Part shown: positions 1-11,959 of the stretch, one piece after another | Position numbering within the stretch: position 1 is the stretch's first letter | How the letters are laid out: each line of letters opens with the position of its first letter | Assembly: GCA_949752745.1 (NCBI GenBank) | Contig: OX457034.1 | Span: 8,716,778 to 8,780,777 of the forward strand | Source of the DNA: Protula sp. h YS-2021 | Taxonomy: Eukaryota; Annelida; Polychaeta; Sabellida; Serpulidae | Length of the DNA stretch: 64,000 bases | Direction of reading: 5' to 3' | The notes under the pieces: generated by a model | The model's input: only the letters and a program-made list of their open reading frames with translations | The model's database searches: none | Told to the model about the DNA's origin: nothing | Position numbers and translations under genes: made by a program

Positions 1-236
1 TATAGCCCTATATACATGTACAGCATGGTATTACTCTACAGAAATATGCATCATGTTATAGCATGTACAGCATGAAATTGCTCCATAAAAATGTACATAA
101 CGTTATAGCTCTATATACATGTGCAGACGTGTACAGCATCCTGTACTGTATAAACCTTCATAGCCTGCTATTGCTATATACATTTGCACAACATACTTAC
201 TGCTTTATAAATGTGTGCCTATGATTCTTCATACAG

Positions 237-373
237 CTACGGAGATGCTATAATGGAAATAGATGACAGCGTGGGGCAGATCTTAAAAAGATTAAGAGTA
301 CGTCATATCGAAAGAGATACTTTTGTATTCTTTTCTTCGGACAACGGTGGAGCCACTTACAACGGCGTGAATG
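237..373 (+). CDS. GALNS: GALNS exon with SDNGG motif
   Basis: Acceptor ATACAG|C; donor G|GTAGGG. Encodes [16 protein letters not shown] and [11 protein letters not shown], the conserved sulfatase segment near the metal and sulfate site. Reading through the donor reaches a stop only much later, so an unspliced ORF appears longer than the exon. Confidence 0.88.
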
Positions 374-3300
374 GTAGGGGGATTAAAATTCCTATAGCGA
401 CCATTTTTCACTGGGAAGAGAATTCATTGCCCGATTTGCGAACAAATCTTATTATGCTCATTTTTTTAAATTCACATATGTTTACTAAAACATCAGATGG
501 CTTGATCAAGGGCGCATCTGTACTATGTCTTTCTTTTCATATTTATTGCTATTAAACAATGGGATACTACTGTGCTTTCTTGTTAATGGTCAGGAGGCAT
601 CAATGGACCCTTCCTGTGCGGCAAGTTTACTAACTTCGAGGGGGGACAGCGTGTACCAGCCATAGCCCGGTGGCCGGGAAAAATTAAAGCCAACAAGGTG
701 TGTGGGGGGAAAAGCTAGAGGCTGCGGTTCTCTTAGCGTGTACGACTCCACTTTTACATTCAATATTCCTACTTGCAAAGTTACTGAGTGAATCAAATAC
801 GGGCAGATACATTTAACGGCAAATATCGCAAAAAAAAAAAACCAAGCTGTAACACAAAGAAGTAATCGACCAATATCCCTTAAAGAATGGCTGGGGATAT
901 GCCCTTATAAACCCTCTACATTTAAGATGACTTTGATATCTTCTTAAAAGTTGTTAAATGTCGGTAGATCTGTAAAATGCGCTAAAGTGTAAAAAAGCAA
1001 TAGCATATCACTACTTCTAAGCAAAAATGGGCGAGGATAGAGAAAAGCACACCTCAAAATATGTCCTGAGCCCTCAGTTCGCGGGTGTATAAAATGTGTG
1101 ACCACGCATGTTCCAAAAAACGCGGAGTAAGGGGGTAATTTGCCGCCAGACGCGATCCGCGCGAAGTGCTAATTTGTTTAAAGAGGGGGGTGGTAATTTT
1201 CATTAAGTACTCTGCGTTTCCAACAAAAGGGGTTATTTTGGAACCTTTCCGCCGCATTTGGCTAAAAGGGGTGTTTAGTTTTTGTTTTGAAAAAGTTGTG
1301 GATTACCATGGTAACCTAGTGGTACGTGAGTGGTCCCCAGGCCTCAAATAAGCTGATCTATGCATTATTAGCATTGCACCTATATTATCGACAGGTAACG
1401 AATCAGGCAGGCAATTTAATGGATCTATTCGACACTGTGTTAGAGATCGCAAAGATAGAGAAGCCCGAGAATATAACGTATGACAGCCATTCCCTTGTAT
1501 CCCGCCTCATCGACGGCAAAGAAGAGGACGACAAGTAAGTAACTACATCCTCGTTGACAGTAGACCTTATGCATCTTTTCAGAAGAAATGTGTCGTTTCG
1601 ACTCCATTAGTTCATCGAGTGAAATAGCAAAGAAATGACATTGAAAGTCAACAAGAAATGTCAAATTTCTTGTTGACTTTCAATGTTTGTACTTTAATAG
1701 GCTACTGTTGTAGATAATAAACAACCTATTGATTCATTTTCTGCTACTTTTGTAGCCTATTTTTGAATATGTTTCTAGTGAAAATTGCAATATTTTTTTA
1801 TATTTATCATGCAGTTTTCTATCATTTCTTTGTGCATTTAATACAATATGTTGCAGTCGAAACGCTAAAACTCTTCAGGAAATGTTAAAAAAAACGTATC
1901 CTCTTATAATGCAACACTTTCTAGTACAACACGCCAAAATCAAAAACATTAAAAATCATTTCTTTGTACATTTAATACAATACATTACAGTCGAAACGTT
2001 AAAACTCTTCAGGAACTGTTAAAAGAACGTATCCTCTTATGATGCAACACATTCTAGTACAACACGCCAAAGTCAAAAACATTAAAAATCATTTCTTTGT
2101 ACAATCAATACAATATGTTACAGTCGAAACGTTAAAACTCTTTAGGAAATGTTAAAAGAACGTATCCTCTTATGATGCAACACTTTCTAGTACAATGCAC
2201 CAAAGTCAAGTCAAAGTCAAAAACATTAAAATATCAGGTCATATTGACATGGTCATGTCATCAAGCGTTTGGCAATTTTTTTCAGCTAGATGTTTAAGAT
2301 TGAAATTCCTTATTTCATGACAAAATAAAAATAAATCCGTCGCTTCTTTTCTTAATGTAATGTTAAATTTGTGACAATTTATAATATTTTGTTTAGATTT
2401 CTTCTATAATTTTTGATTGCAATTTTAAACTCTTAGAATAGTCATGTAATTAAACGTATTTCGCTATTTCTTGCGAAAAGGTAAAAATGTATTGAACTAT
2501 CAAAAAACTTATTTAACAAACTCACAGATAAGTCATGTGAGCTAAAATGCTTTTAGCTGAAGTTATGGAGAAGACAGCAAAATCAAAAAATTTAGATCAC
2601 TAAAACGGCTCATAACAGAATGATTTCTTAACATTTGGGGCATAAAAGGAAAAAAAAGAAAAAAGAAGAATATTTCTTGTTCACACAAAATTACAGCTGC
2701 TGTTAATCATGACTGTTTTATTTGCAGACCAGTATTTTTCTACCGAGGAACTTCTCTGTTCGCAGTGAGGTACGGCTTCTACAAAGCGCACAATTACGTC
2801 TGGGCTAATCCCGAAATGCTCAATGTAAGCCATTCTGAATGTAATAGTTTAAAAAAGAGAGTTCTTTCTAATCTCAGCCATATCGTTAATGTAAAACGAG
2901 AGTTCTTTCTAATGTCAGCTATATCATTAATGTAAAACGAGAGTTCTTTCTAATCCCAACCATATCGTTAATGTAAAACGAGAGTTCTTTCTAATCCCAA
3001 CCATATCGTTAATGTAAAACGAGAGTTCTTTCTAATTCCAACCATATCGTTAATGTAAAACGAGAGTTTTTTCTAATCCCAACCATATCGTTAATGTAAA
3101 ACGAGAGTTCTTTCTAATCCCAACCATATTCGTTGATGTAAAACGAGTGTTCTTTCTAATACCAACCTAATCTAATAATAATAGCCTTAATATAAAACTA
3201 GCGGTTCTTTCTAATTTCAAGCATAAATTCAATGCAAGAGGAAATTATTTTTAAGGGCAAGCATGTAATATTAAGTGTTAATTCCAAGTATCAAACAAAT

Positions 3301-5400
3301 CAAGAAAAAGGAATTTGTAATAGCGCTACATCAGTGACAGTTGAGTACCATAAACTTAAGCATTATAATGTGCTTACTAAAATACCGTAACTGTGGACGA
3401 AAATACAATATTGATTAACTTATAACTCATCTGTTCGGGTTGAAGATGTTATCAGGACAGAGACCTAGGAAAGCAGCATCCAGCATCCAGCATCCGAAAG
3501 TCCCCGGGGTAGGCGACCATGGCTGTGCTCCCTCTTCTCCGGTCCTTTAGCTTTTAGGTCAACAAATCGTGATTTATATATAGCTTAACAGGATACTAAT
3601 TATTTTCTCATGATCAGGGCTGGGAATTCTGCGCTGGAGACTATGTGGAAAATATTACAACAAGAGAGACAGTAGATTACACGGCACAGCCATTGCTGTT
3701 TCACTTAGGCAGGGATCCTCGTGAAAACTACCCAATAAAGTGAGTTCATTCATCTAAAATCTATTTACTTAGGCAGTGATCCTCGCGAAAACTACCCAAT
3801 AATGTGAGTGAATTCATTTAATTCCTATTTCCTGTCTAATATATAAATATATTAGGCACGGAATATATATGTTCTTAACGTGCTTAACCGTTATTAAACT
3901 ATACAGCACATAAAAAAGAATGATTCTATTGGATATTGGATATAATATATTTTGTTTCAAAATTAAATTTCTGTGTTGCCACTTGATAATAAGCTTTAAT
4001 TTCATCCTAAACTTTGTACTGTATATAAATACAAGTGCCTAAAAATCAGCTTTAAGGAGATCAGATCCGCTATATATTATGTATTGCAAAATTGATAGCA
4101 ACATTTATTGCAGGAAGTTATCGCTCCGATAACCTGAGGTAGACCAATGCAATGGGTTAGATAACCTACATGGAATTCCCTTTAAAAGTTTTTAAAAATG
4201 CTATGCTGTTTTTGTGATGTGTGGTTATTAGTATTGCGAAGAAGAATATCATAGCTTTCGTTTGCAATTAATATACATAAATACTCTGCATAGTGTAGTA
4301 ATGGCAACGATTCAATCAATCATGGGTGAGCTCAATGTCATTGCCCATTTTATCATTTTACCTTTTATTTTGAAATTGCTAAATGTTGCTGACTTTGTAT
4401 CAAGGCTCTCCTAATTGAAAATGTGTATACTTTTTATAGCCCAAGCTCAAATGAGTACATCGAAATGATGGCAAAGATTCAACCAATTATAGACGAGCAT
4501 GTGAATACCATGGTACGTGGCGTGCCGGAGATCAACTATTGGGATCCCGCTGGCTTTGTAAGTACAATGAGTACACTGCAAAAGCACGGAAAATAAGGGC
4601 AGTACGTGATGCGGTTTTAGTTACGGATTGACGCTATGCTGTGTGCTTTTACTGAAGTCGATGCAGGATGTAAAAATACTTTCATAAAATAAAAAACCAG
4701 TGAGGTATGTTTTATAGGCTTTCCATTACAAAATACAGATCCTTCACATTTGTGCACATTTGTGCACGTAATTAAGATATTATTTGGTTGTTTAGCAACC
4801 ATAACATGGTATATATTCCTTTAATAAGCGTTTTATGTTGAACGTTTTCTGTTATCTCAGTTGTGTTGAAAATTGAGAAAAAGGAAATCCTGTAAAATAT
4901 AAATTTAGTGTAAAGTAAATATCTGGGTGTATGAGGCAGTTTAAGGCACTGGCAACAAACATAACGACATGCGCTGTTAACATTATGTATATAATTTTAA
5001 CAGCGCATGTCGTTTATATATATATATTATATACATATATGTTGTTTATATATAAATTATATACTATACATTATATACTACATTAAGATCTGTATGGTTT
5101 CAGTGTTGAGTTTAGTCGTTACTCTGTTAAATAAAAGGAAATATTGATAATGATATTGATGTATACATGTCTATATATCGGACATGTATATACCGAACAT
5201 GCATATATCGATACAGTTTCTTAGCGTTTATCTTTAAATGAATACTTTTTGCTATCCAGTTACGCTACGAGTACTTGTATACTATTCAAGTACCATTGTC
5301 TAATCTGTTGTAGCCATGGCAACCAAAGGGCTGCAACAATACTGGATTGTGTCTGCCGTCACCTCCTTCTCAAATAACCAAAATACCGTGGAACTTTTAA
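237..5400 (+). CDS. GALNS: GALNS-like sulfatase, 3' part (seven exons)
   Basis: This is the C-terminal half (about 268 aa) of a homologue of N-acetylgalactosamine-6-sulfatase, a lysosomal enzyme that removes 6-O-sulfate from keratan sulfate and chondroitin 6-sulfate. Coding exons: 237-373, 594-697, 1395-1534, 2728-2824, 3618-3739, 4440-4557, 5314-5400; introns are GT/AG and the frame is kept throughout. In order the protein shows [16 protein letters not shown], the sulfatase motif [50 protein letters not shown], the Cys of [16 protein letters not shown] and a Cys-paired tail [15 protein letters not shown] ending in PWNF and TAA at 5398-5400. Order and spacing follow vertebrate GALNS to its C-terminus. 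The N-terminal catalytic part, including the formylglycine Cys, lies left of the window, so activity cannot be judged. ARSA is a weaker alternative because FHLGRDP and the C-terminal Cys pair are GALNS-like. Confidence 0.9.
594..697 (+). CDS. GALNS: GALNS exon ([15 protein letters not shown])
   Basis: Acceptor TCAG|GAGG; donor AAG|GTGTGT. Encodes [18 protein letters not shown] and then [17 protein letters not shown], collinear with vertebrate GALNS. The split Gly codon joins cleanly to the previous exon. Confidence 0.9.
1086..1345 (+). repeat. dispersed repeat, TACTCYGCGTTT family, copy 1
   Basis: Contains GGTAATTTTCATTAAGTACT, then CTGCGTTT, and ends in TGGTACGTGAGTGGTCCCC. Related copies lie near 24540-24730 (opposite strand), 51380-51600 and 59690-59830. 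No coding capacity seen. Confidence 0.5.
1395..1534 (+). CDS. GALNS: GALNS exon ([11 protein letters not shown])
   Basis: Acceptor GACAG|GTAACG; donor AA|GTAAGT. Encodes [20 protein letters not shown] and continues to [18 protein letters not shown], matching the GALNS segment that ends the alpha/beta sulfatase core. Confidence 0.9.
1638..1686. repeat. perfect 22-bp inverted repeat (hairpin)
   Basis: Two perfect 22-bp arms (1638-1659 and 1665-1686) flank a 5-nt loop GTCAA, inside a GALNS intron. The arms begin ACATTGAAAGTCAACAAG. Confidence 0.85.
1823..2220. repeat. three tandem copies of a ~132-bp unit
   Basis: TTTCTTTGTRCATTTAATAC recurs at about 1825, 1959 and 2090, each followed by CAGTCGAAACGYTAAAACTC and CGTATCCTCTTATRATGCAA. 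A diverged relative lies near 6595-6665. Confidence 0.7.
2728..2824 (+). CDS. GALNS: GALNS exon (PVFFYRG)
   Basis: Acceptor TTGCAG|ACC; donor AAT|GTAAGC. Encodes [20 protein letters not shown] then [12 protein letters not shown]. An array of about 41-bp repeats starts about 20 bp past the donor. Confidence 0.9.
2845..3200. repeat. ~41-bp minisatellite, about 8 copies
   Basis: Unit contains AACCATATCGTTAATGTAAA and CGAGAGTTCTTTCTAATCC. It lies in a GALNS intron just after the exon at 2728-2824; the last copies decay. Confidence 0.85.
3618..3739 (+). CDS. GALNS: GALNS exon ([10 protein letters not shown])
   Basis: Acceptor GATCAG|GGC; donor AA|GTGAGT. Encodes [15 protein letters not shown], then [17 protein letters not shown]. 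About 35 bp past the donor a near-copy of the exon end (3770-3805, ACTTAGGCAGTGATCCTCGC) is repeated, a short local duplication of exon sequence into the intron. Confidence 0.9.
4110..4205 (+). mobile_element. SINE tail fragment
   Basis: GATAACCTGAGGTAGACCAA ... CAATGGGTTAGATAACCT ... GGAATTCCCTTTAAAAG matches the non-tRNA tail of the SINE at 6780-6981 in the opposite orientation. The tRNA-like head is missing. Confidence 0.45.
4440..4557 (+). CDS. GALNS: GALNS exon
   Basis: Acceptor TTATAG|CCC; donor TTT|GTAAGT. Encodes [20 protein letters not shown] and [19 protein letters not shown], equivalent to the C-terminal helix region of GALNS. Confidence 0.88.
4965..5012. repeat. 16-bp inverted repeat
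   Basis: CGACATGCGCTGTTAA (4965-4980) and its exact reverse complement (4997-5012) flank a 16-nt AT-rich spacer, in the last GALNS intron. Confidence 0.85.
5314..5400 (+). CDS. GALNS: GALNS last exon with stop
   Basis: Acceptor GTTGTAG|CCA; phase 0. Encodes [28 protein letters not shown] and TAA. A longer ORF opens with ATG at 5316 in another frame, but only this frame gives the Cys-paired GALNS tail. Confidence 0.88.
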   Translation, partial: PWQPKGCNNTGLCLPSPPSQITKIPWNF

Positions 5401-5636
5401 GCAAAGAGTCACATCTGTACTCCAAGTTTTCGGAATTTTTAAGCAAGTATTGGTTTTTTCCGCACGTGTATGCACATGTTCATAATATATTTGCTGTGTT
5501 TTGCTGTGTTTTATGAATTTCTTGTTTGAAAAATTCACAATTCCTTCCGTAATTTTCATTAGTAACAATTTTGGGACAAAGCCGTCTTTTTTCTTTTCCT
5601 ATGTATCATAGCAGCATACAGCTGACGTCACAATGC

Positions 5637-5642
5637 AATAAA
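5637..5642 (+). terminator. possible polyadenylation signal of GALNS
   Basis: AATAAA about 235 bp after the sulfatase stop; a second AATAAA lies near 5934. Position only, no cleavage-site evidence. Confidence 0.3.
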
Positions 5643-6779
5643 CTACTTCGGGTCTGGACTTATGATATTGAGTTGCATATCGGCTTGGGGCAATATTGTT
5701 GTCATTACTTCCACAGTCGTTCACTAATATTTCGTAATCCTAACCATATAATAGCTTTGTTTTTTTCTTCACAAAGAAATATACTAAAATCTTTTGTTGT
5801 CCAATACATTGAACTCTATCCTTTGTATTTTTATCGATTTTTATCGCGGCTAAACGATAATACACCAAGATATCAAGTAGATTATTTGCTGACAAGAAAA
5901 AGCAACATATTAAAACTTCAGAAAAATTTATGAAATAAAACGTTAAAATTGTGGCATTCCCATGTCTTATCCACCATGAGAAAGGCTAGTAATTTCAGTA
6001 GTTATTTAAGATTTTAAAATAATAATAGCTTCCTATTGGTAATTTTAGCATTTTCACAAAATTGGCAGTTACATTAAAAAAAAACACACCAATTGTTTGC
6101 TGTAAATTGATATTATGTTTTTTGCTTTTAACTATTTAGTAGGAGTCATTCTGACATACTAATAAAATTAAGTTAGCCGCTACCAAGCTTTACCTGTACA
6201 AATCCATCATCCGTCAATCCGGACTTATAACCTGTAAAAAGGTAATATACTCTTATTACCATGTGGAACAAAAAAGTTATTCTTCTGCCCGCTTCCCACA
6301 ATATTTATACCGAAATAGTTAAATAGTTAAAATAATAGGCCATTTCGTACTTTCGGGTCTTTCCGGTGGAGGTGTTGTTTCGATTGCAAATATTTTAGGA
6401 TAAATTATAAAGAAATGATAAGGGAAAAACATCGAAATCCTAATTTTCTTTCAACATGCACACTTCCAAATTTATAAAGTCATCATATGATCTTTAAAAA
6501 ACTATTTTACATATTATTCAGTCCCTTTAATAGCCAATATGTGAATATGTTTCTAGAAAAATGGAATTTTGTTGATTTTTGCCAGTTTTTAAGTTTTTAA
6601 GTCATTTCTTTATATCCTTATCCCAACTGAATTCAGCCGAAACGCAAAAACTTTTCAGCAAAGGTCAAAGTGTGATTTGGCTTTTAATTGTGTTATAGCG
6701 ATATACCAGAGGATAGTTACCAAGTAGCATGAAATAGAGGAAAGGCAAATTTGTCTCAGACTGTGTCTCTAAACCTCAA

Positions 6780-6981
6780 TTTTTTTTAAAGGGATGGTCG
6801 AAAGCCTCAGTGGGCGTTAATTTTGAATTCCGTGATAGGTGATCTAACCCACTACATTCGCTTAGCTAAGGCAATTGGAGCGAACGTCAATCCCCTGCTT
6901 ACCACCCCGAGCTGGAATCGAACTCGGGACCTTGGGATTACCAGACTAACGCTCTAACCAACTGAGCTAACCGTCACCCCA
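6780..6981 (-). mobile_element. tRNA-derived SINE, copy 1
   Basis: On the minus strand the head reads GACGGTTAGCTCAGTTGGTT (A box), then GAGTTCGATTCC (B box); the body contains TTAGCTAAGCGAATGTAGTG and ends in CCCTTTAAAAAAA. The same arrangement recurs at 31962-32119 and 41515-41690 and in a decayed copy at 57045-57240. The head does not fold into a full tRNA acceptor stem, so it is an element, not a tRNA gene. It may belong to a molluscan V-SINE-like family such as RUDI. Confidence 0.8.
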
Positions 6982-9129
6982 ACGCTCTAAACCTCAAATG
7001 ATTCTACAGCAAATTAAATGCCAGTAGAGAACTTTTTCAAATGCTTCATATCATGGTATCATAGTCTGTAAAATAATAAAAAAGAGAAGAAATAAAATGG
7101 GCTGTTTTATTTCAATGTTCAATGTTGAATAACTTTGCTATTGAAGTTTATAGATGATTTCATAAGAGAGTTACCGTGTTGTGCCTCTTGCCAAAATACA
7201 CATGATCTAAAACATTGAAAACAATTTTATGACGACTTTTATTTCTAGCACTAATGTAAGTAGGATTTCAGAAGCATTTTGTCCTTGAAATACTTGTATT
7301 ACACTGTATCCTGGAATTGTCAAACACTTCTTCTGTACGAATAATAAACAAATAAACACTTTTGTATTTAAATCGAAACAACATAAACTGACAAATTGTT
7401 TACACTCGAAAAGATCATTAAAACTTTGCGCACTCAAGAGCAGTGATAAAAAATTAGTTGGAAACATCATACGTTCCTATGTTGTTGCATGCAGGGAGTT
7501 TTAAACGTATTTCTATAAACAACATCACGTCGACTGCGTATGCTAAAAAGCCAACTTTTCTTGGTCAAAGAGAAAGATCTTAGTGAAGGAAACATATATA
7601 TGTATATTTTACAGGAATGTGTGACTAACAAGTCTGGAGCTCTTACAGGAGAAAGTCGTGTTTTACAGGAAGATGTGACTGACAAGCCTGGAGCACGTAA
7701 AACATAAGGATAATAAAGGAAACCTTATAGACTTTAATCGGTACATTCGGTACATTCTAAAAAATTTATTTAAAAAAATGTTATTGATAGCGTTATGGTC
7801 ATGTTTTTGGAGGCGGGGGGGGGGGGGGTTGGGCTGCACAGGCTGCGAAACATCTACCAGTCCAACCGTCCAATCCCATCCTTGTGCCGTGGAGTTTCTA
7901 AACAAGGTAGTCTTTTCCGATATGTCAAATAGACTTTCCGTTGAACGTCTGCTTCCAGTTGTAAACTATTCGAAACATCGAATAATTCAAGTTGAGTAGC
8001 AAGTAAATGATCTGTAAATAATTACATTAAGGGAGGGACATTACTAATATGCACTAATACGTAGTGTAGAAAATCCCGCAACATTGAACAAAAGATATTG
8101 ATAACTTCAGATAGTGTTTTAAGTATATTATAAATTCAAAGAAACATTATAATTTCATACAAGTTTTATGATCCACAGTAGAAGAAAAGGAACTGTGCTT
8201 ATAAAGGTGTTGTCTGTCTTACAAGTGTGATAATTTAATCGTTGAATTGAGCCTAATTGCAATCAAATGGAGATGGGCACAAAATTAGATTTTCTAGTAA
8301 AGCAGTCGCTTAGAACAAATAATTAAACAAAATCCAAATTAATTCTGCTAAAATAGAGCTACAAGATTCGATTCATAAAAATTAATGTGGCTTCTTGTAA
8401 TTGCAACGAAAACAACATTTAATATTAAATATGTTAGTCTGTTTGATTTGATGAAAATAATAAATCTTAAAACATCCTTATCAAAATTTTAAGTAGGTTT
8501 ACTTTTGTTTGCTTGTTTGTTTGTTTGTTTGCTTTTATAGCCCTAAACACTTATTTTATGCAATGGAATTAATTCTCAATATCAGAACCCTGCGATAAGA
8601 CAACACTTTAAATAGACACCCTGTAAGTAAGACCACAATGTAAATAGGACCATTATGCAAGTAAGACCACAATGTAAACTAGACCACCCTGTAAATGTAA
8701 ATAAGATTTAAATGTAAACAATGTAAATAAGACCACCCTGCAAATAAAACCTCTTTTTGTCAGTCCAGTTCTGATTCATACCCACTGTAGAGAACCCCGA
8801 ATATAAGACCACATCAGAATTTAGACCACTGTTGACTCGCCATAAAGGTGGTGGTCTTATCTCTTGCCTTCTCGTGTATCGTACTTAGGAGCATTGGCAA
8901 AAATAAAAAAGATTGTGGGAAACAAAATCAAATAAGCATTAGTTTATTTATTTATATATGGTTTATTATTTATCCATAAACTAAACACCGAAAATAACAA
9001 TCTTTATTTTCCATTCTTTGCATAAAGATGTTTCCAAACTCTCATCATAAGATAATCCGTACTTCATTTAAACAAAAACAAGTTAAAAATTGATGACAGA
9101 AATATAAATTGAAGATTCATTAGTCTTAA

Positions 9130-9216
9130 ATGCATCGGATCAAGTTATGCACAGGATCAAGTTATGTATTGGATCAAGTTATACATAGGATCAAGTTATG
9201 TGTAGGATCAAGTTAT
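9130..9216. repeat. 18-bp tandem repeat, 5 copies
   Basis: Repeats of RGGATCAAGTTATGYRYA just before the purine/pyrimidine-rich 3' flank of gene B. Confidence 0.8.
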
Positions 9217-9244
9217 GCCATCCTTAAATTCCAAATATTTGCCA

Positions 9245-9620
9245 TTTATTTCCCCGCTTCCATTACATAGCCCCTACAATTTATTCCTCCTCATTATTTG
9301 TCCCTTCCTCACTATTTTCCCCTCCATGTTGTTTACCCCCTCCCCTCCCCACCATTATTTTCTCCTTTTATTTTCCCCTCCATGTCCCCTCTGTTTACCC
9401 CCTCTCCACGTTACTTTCTTCCCCTAGCATTACTTGCTCCTTTTATTTTCCTCTCCATGTTGTTTACCCCCTCCCCTAGCATTATTTTCTCGTTTTATTT
9501 TACCCTCCATGTTGTTTACCCCCTTCCCCTCCATTATTTTCTCTTTCCTATTATTTATCCGTCTCTTATTATTTTCTCCTTTTTTCTCGTCGTTTTTTTT
9601 CTCCTTGTTATTTTCTCCTC
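9245..9620 (-). repeat. purine-rich 3' flank of gene B with candidate poly(A) signal
   Basis: On the plus strand it is pyrimidine-rich with repeated CCATGTTGTTTACCCCCT; on the transcript strand it is GGGGAGGGGGTAAACAACAT-like. An AATAAA on the minus strand lies at about 9245-9250. The plus-strand ORFs here are composition artefacts. Confidence 0.5.
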
Positions 9621-9766
9621 TTATTTGTCTCCCCCCATTTCACCACCATCACATTCCTCCCCTCCGAATCCAAAGAAATTCGCGAATGCGCTTCTTCGGA
9701 CACACTCGGAAGCCCCCGGGCCGTTCGTGGTGAATCCACACGGGCATCTCTGGCAACGCACCTGTC
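9621..9766 (-). CDS. gene B last exon: GCC second half, stop
   Basis: Acceptor TTGTAG|GA. Encodes QVRCQRCPCGFTTNGPGASE C, then VRRSAFANFFGFGGEECDGG EMGGDK and TAA at 9623-9621. The tail lacks the long acidic stretch of gene A. Confidence 0.82.
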
Positions 9767-11812
9767 CTACAATGCAAATAAAAATAGAAAATTAAAAATA
9801 AATGTTTGAGAAAAATATGCACAAAAACAATGAAAAAAAAGCTAGCAAAATGGATTGAGTAAATAGTCAGGGTAATATAAGAAAACTAACCAATGTCCCA
9901 CTCACATCAGAGGTAAGGCAATTAAAAGAAAATGCAATCAACAAGGGCCACTATGGACCAAAACACCGGAAATTTATTTCCCTGGGTAATCAGTTGCTTA
10001 TCGGCCTGTGCAAATTTTCCGACCATCAAATATTTTTTGAAGACTGGTAGCGGACCGCTCTGGTTATTGTCTGGCCATTGTCTGGTTATTGTCTGGTTAT
10101 TGTCCGGTTATTGTCTGGCCATTGTCTGGTTATTGTCTGTCCATTGTCTGGTTATTGTCTGGTTATTGTCTGGACATTGTCTGGTAATTATCTGGTGATT
10201 GTCCGGGAATGGTCGGCAACTGTTTGGGCGATTTATCATCTGCACTTGAGAACTGATCGCAAATTTGTAGTCATTTCTCGAATGACGCTCGGTGTCATTT
10301 ACACATTACACATTACTAGCATACATTAAAAACACAAAGCGAGTAAGAAAAATGCGAACAGTGTGTGGCGTCATTTATTCATTATTGCTTATCAAAATGT
10401 TAAAAGAACCCTCACCAGATCCTTGTTTTCTGAATGTTCCTGGGCGGCACTGAAGACAAATCTTGAACCAGTATATCTGGTAAGAGAACCTGCCGTCGGG
10501 GCAGTGATCTGGGGCAAAAAAAAAAAAAAAAGAAAACGTAACGATGTCTCCATGGCACTCACTGATACTCATTTGAAATACCTACCGGTACTTCGGAACG
10601 TCTATTGGTACTTCTAAATACATGTTGGTAGAGTACAACCTGGTGAATTCGGACCACGTTAGGGCTGACACAATTTGTCCGGATTAGCCAAGTGTCCGGA
10701 TTATTGAGCTTATGCTATAATGCCTTGATTTTTTTTTTACTGGAACATATGTTACTGGTATTCAACTTGATGTTGCGGAGGGGGTTGGTTGGGGAGAGAT
10801 GGGGGGGGGGGGGGGCGCTCTCAGCTTCTTTCTCCACATATTTCCTGTATATTTTTATCAATTTCACTTTTTCACGAAAATTCTGGATTGCAGTTTCGTA
10901 ACCAGAAGCAATTATATTTGTGGCGGTACATTCTTGTTAAGGCCTGATATAGAGAGAAACACCTTAAGATAACAAAATATGTTGCCTAAATTAGACTGCT
11001 TGCTCGTACAGTAAAATTTATAACTGAAAAACTGTGTCCACTGTACAAATTAGAGAGATGTCCGAATTATCCAGATTCTCATTGAATAGAAACCAATTGA
11101 AAATTAAAAAAGAACTGAAATTCATTTTCCTAATTGGAGAGGTGTCCACAGTTATACAGGTTGGTCTGGAGTTTACAGGTTTTACTGCGTTTCAGAATAT
11201 CTACTGCTACCCCAGAATACCTAGTGGTATTTTAGAATACTAATTCAGAAAGCTCTATAAACTTGTTAACATTTTTGCACGATACTTAGCCCTAGCTTAT
11301 GCTATCGAACAAAACTGTGTCTGCATTTTTTTTTCAAAGCTTTAAGTCAACATTTTCACCACTGGTCAATAATGTGTTCATGACGTGAAGTACCAGCAAT
11401 ATTAACTGGTATTCTGGTCAATATTACAAAATTATTGACCTAGAATCGACCACTCACTTTGTTGTTATGTGACTTCTGGTCAATATATGAAAACTGCTAC
11501 ATGACTTGGGTCAATAATGTAATCTGATTACCAGGTCAACAATTTTTCAGTGTTGACCATAAGGCAAATATCGATAAATATTGCTCTTATTTGCAATCAA
11601 AGTACCAGTTAAATCATGTAACAAATTATACATTGAATTATTTCGAGTCAACACGAAGATATTATTGACCCGTTTCTAAAATGTTGACCTGAAGGTCACT
11701 GTCTTTCTATTGCTTATTTATTGCGGGCTTAGAAATTAAGAATTTTTCATCTTCTTTCTTAGTTAAAGATACTAAGCTCAATATATTACAAAAACGCCCA
11801 TTTTATCAATAT

Positions 11813-11897
<85 letters not shown>

Positions 11898-11904
11898 TGA
11901 GAGT

Positions 11905-11959
<55 letters not shown>

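Larger units (their letters stand above)
5401..9620. other. intergenic region between GALNS and gene B
   Basis: No supportable gene. It holds the likely GALNS 3' UTR, a SINE (6780-6981), a short duplication around 7605-7700 (TTTTACAGGAA..GTGTGACT repeated), repeats of AAGACCACAATGTAAA at about 8600-8870, an 18-bp array at 9130-9216 and a pyrimidine-rich tract next to the gene B stop. ORFs here are short and of low-complexity or AT-rich composition. Confidence 0.6.

Noticed and set aside
5316..5516. [20 protein letters not shown]
   Set aside because: Wrong frame over the last GALNS exon.
5571..5933. 120-codon ORF after GALNS
   Set aside because: AT-rich chance frame in the 3' flank without homology.
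6895..6981. A tRNA gene
   Set aside because: A and B boxes are present, but the acceptor stem does not pair and the sequence continues into a conserved SINE body found elsewhere in the window.
9215..9795. Plus-strand Pro/Leu/Phe/Ser-rich ORFs
   Set aside because: Pyrimidine-rich tract antisense to the gene B last exon and 3' flank.
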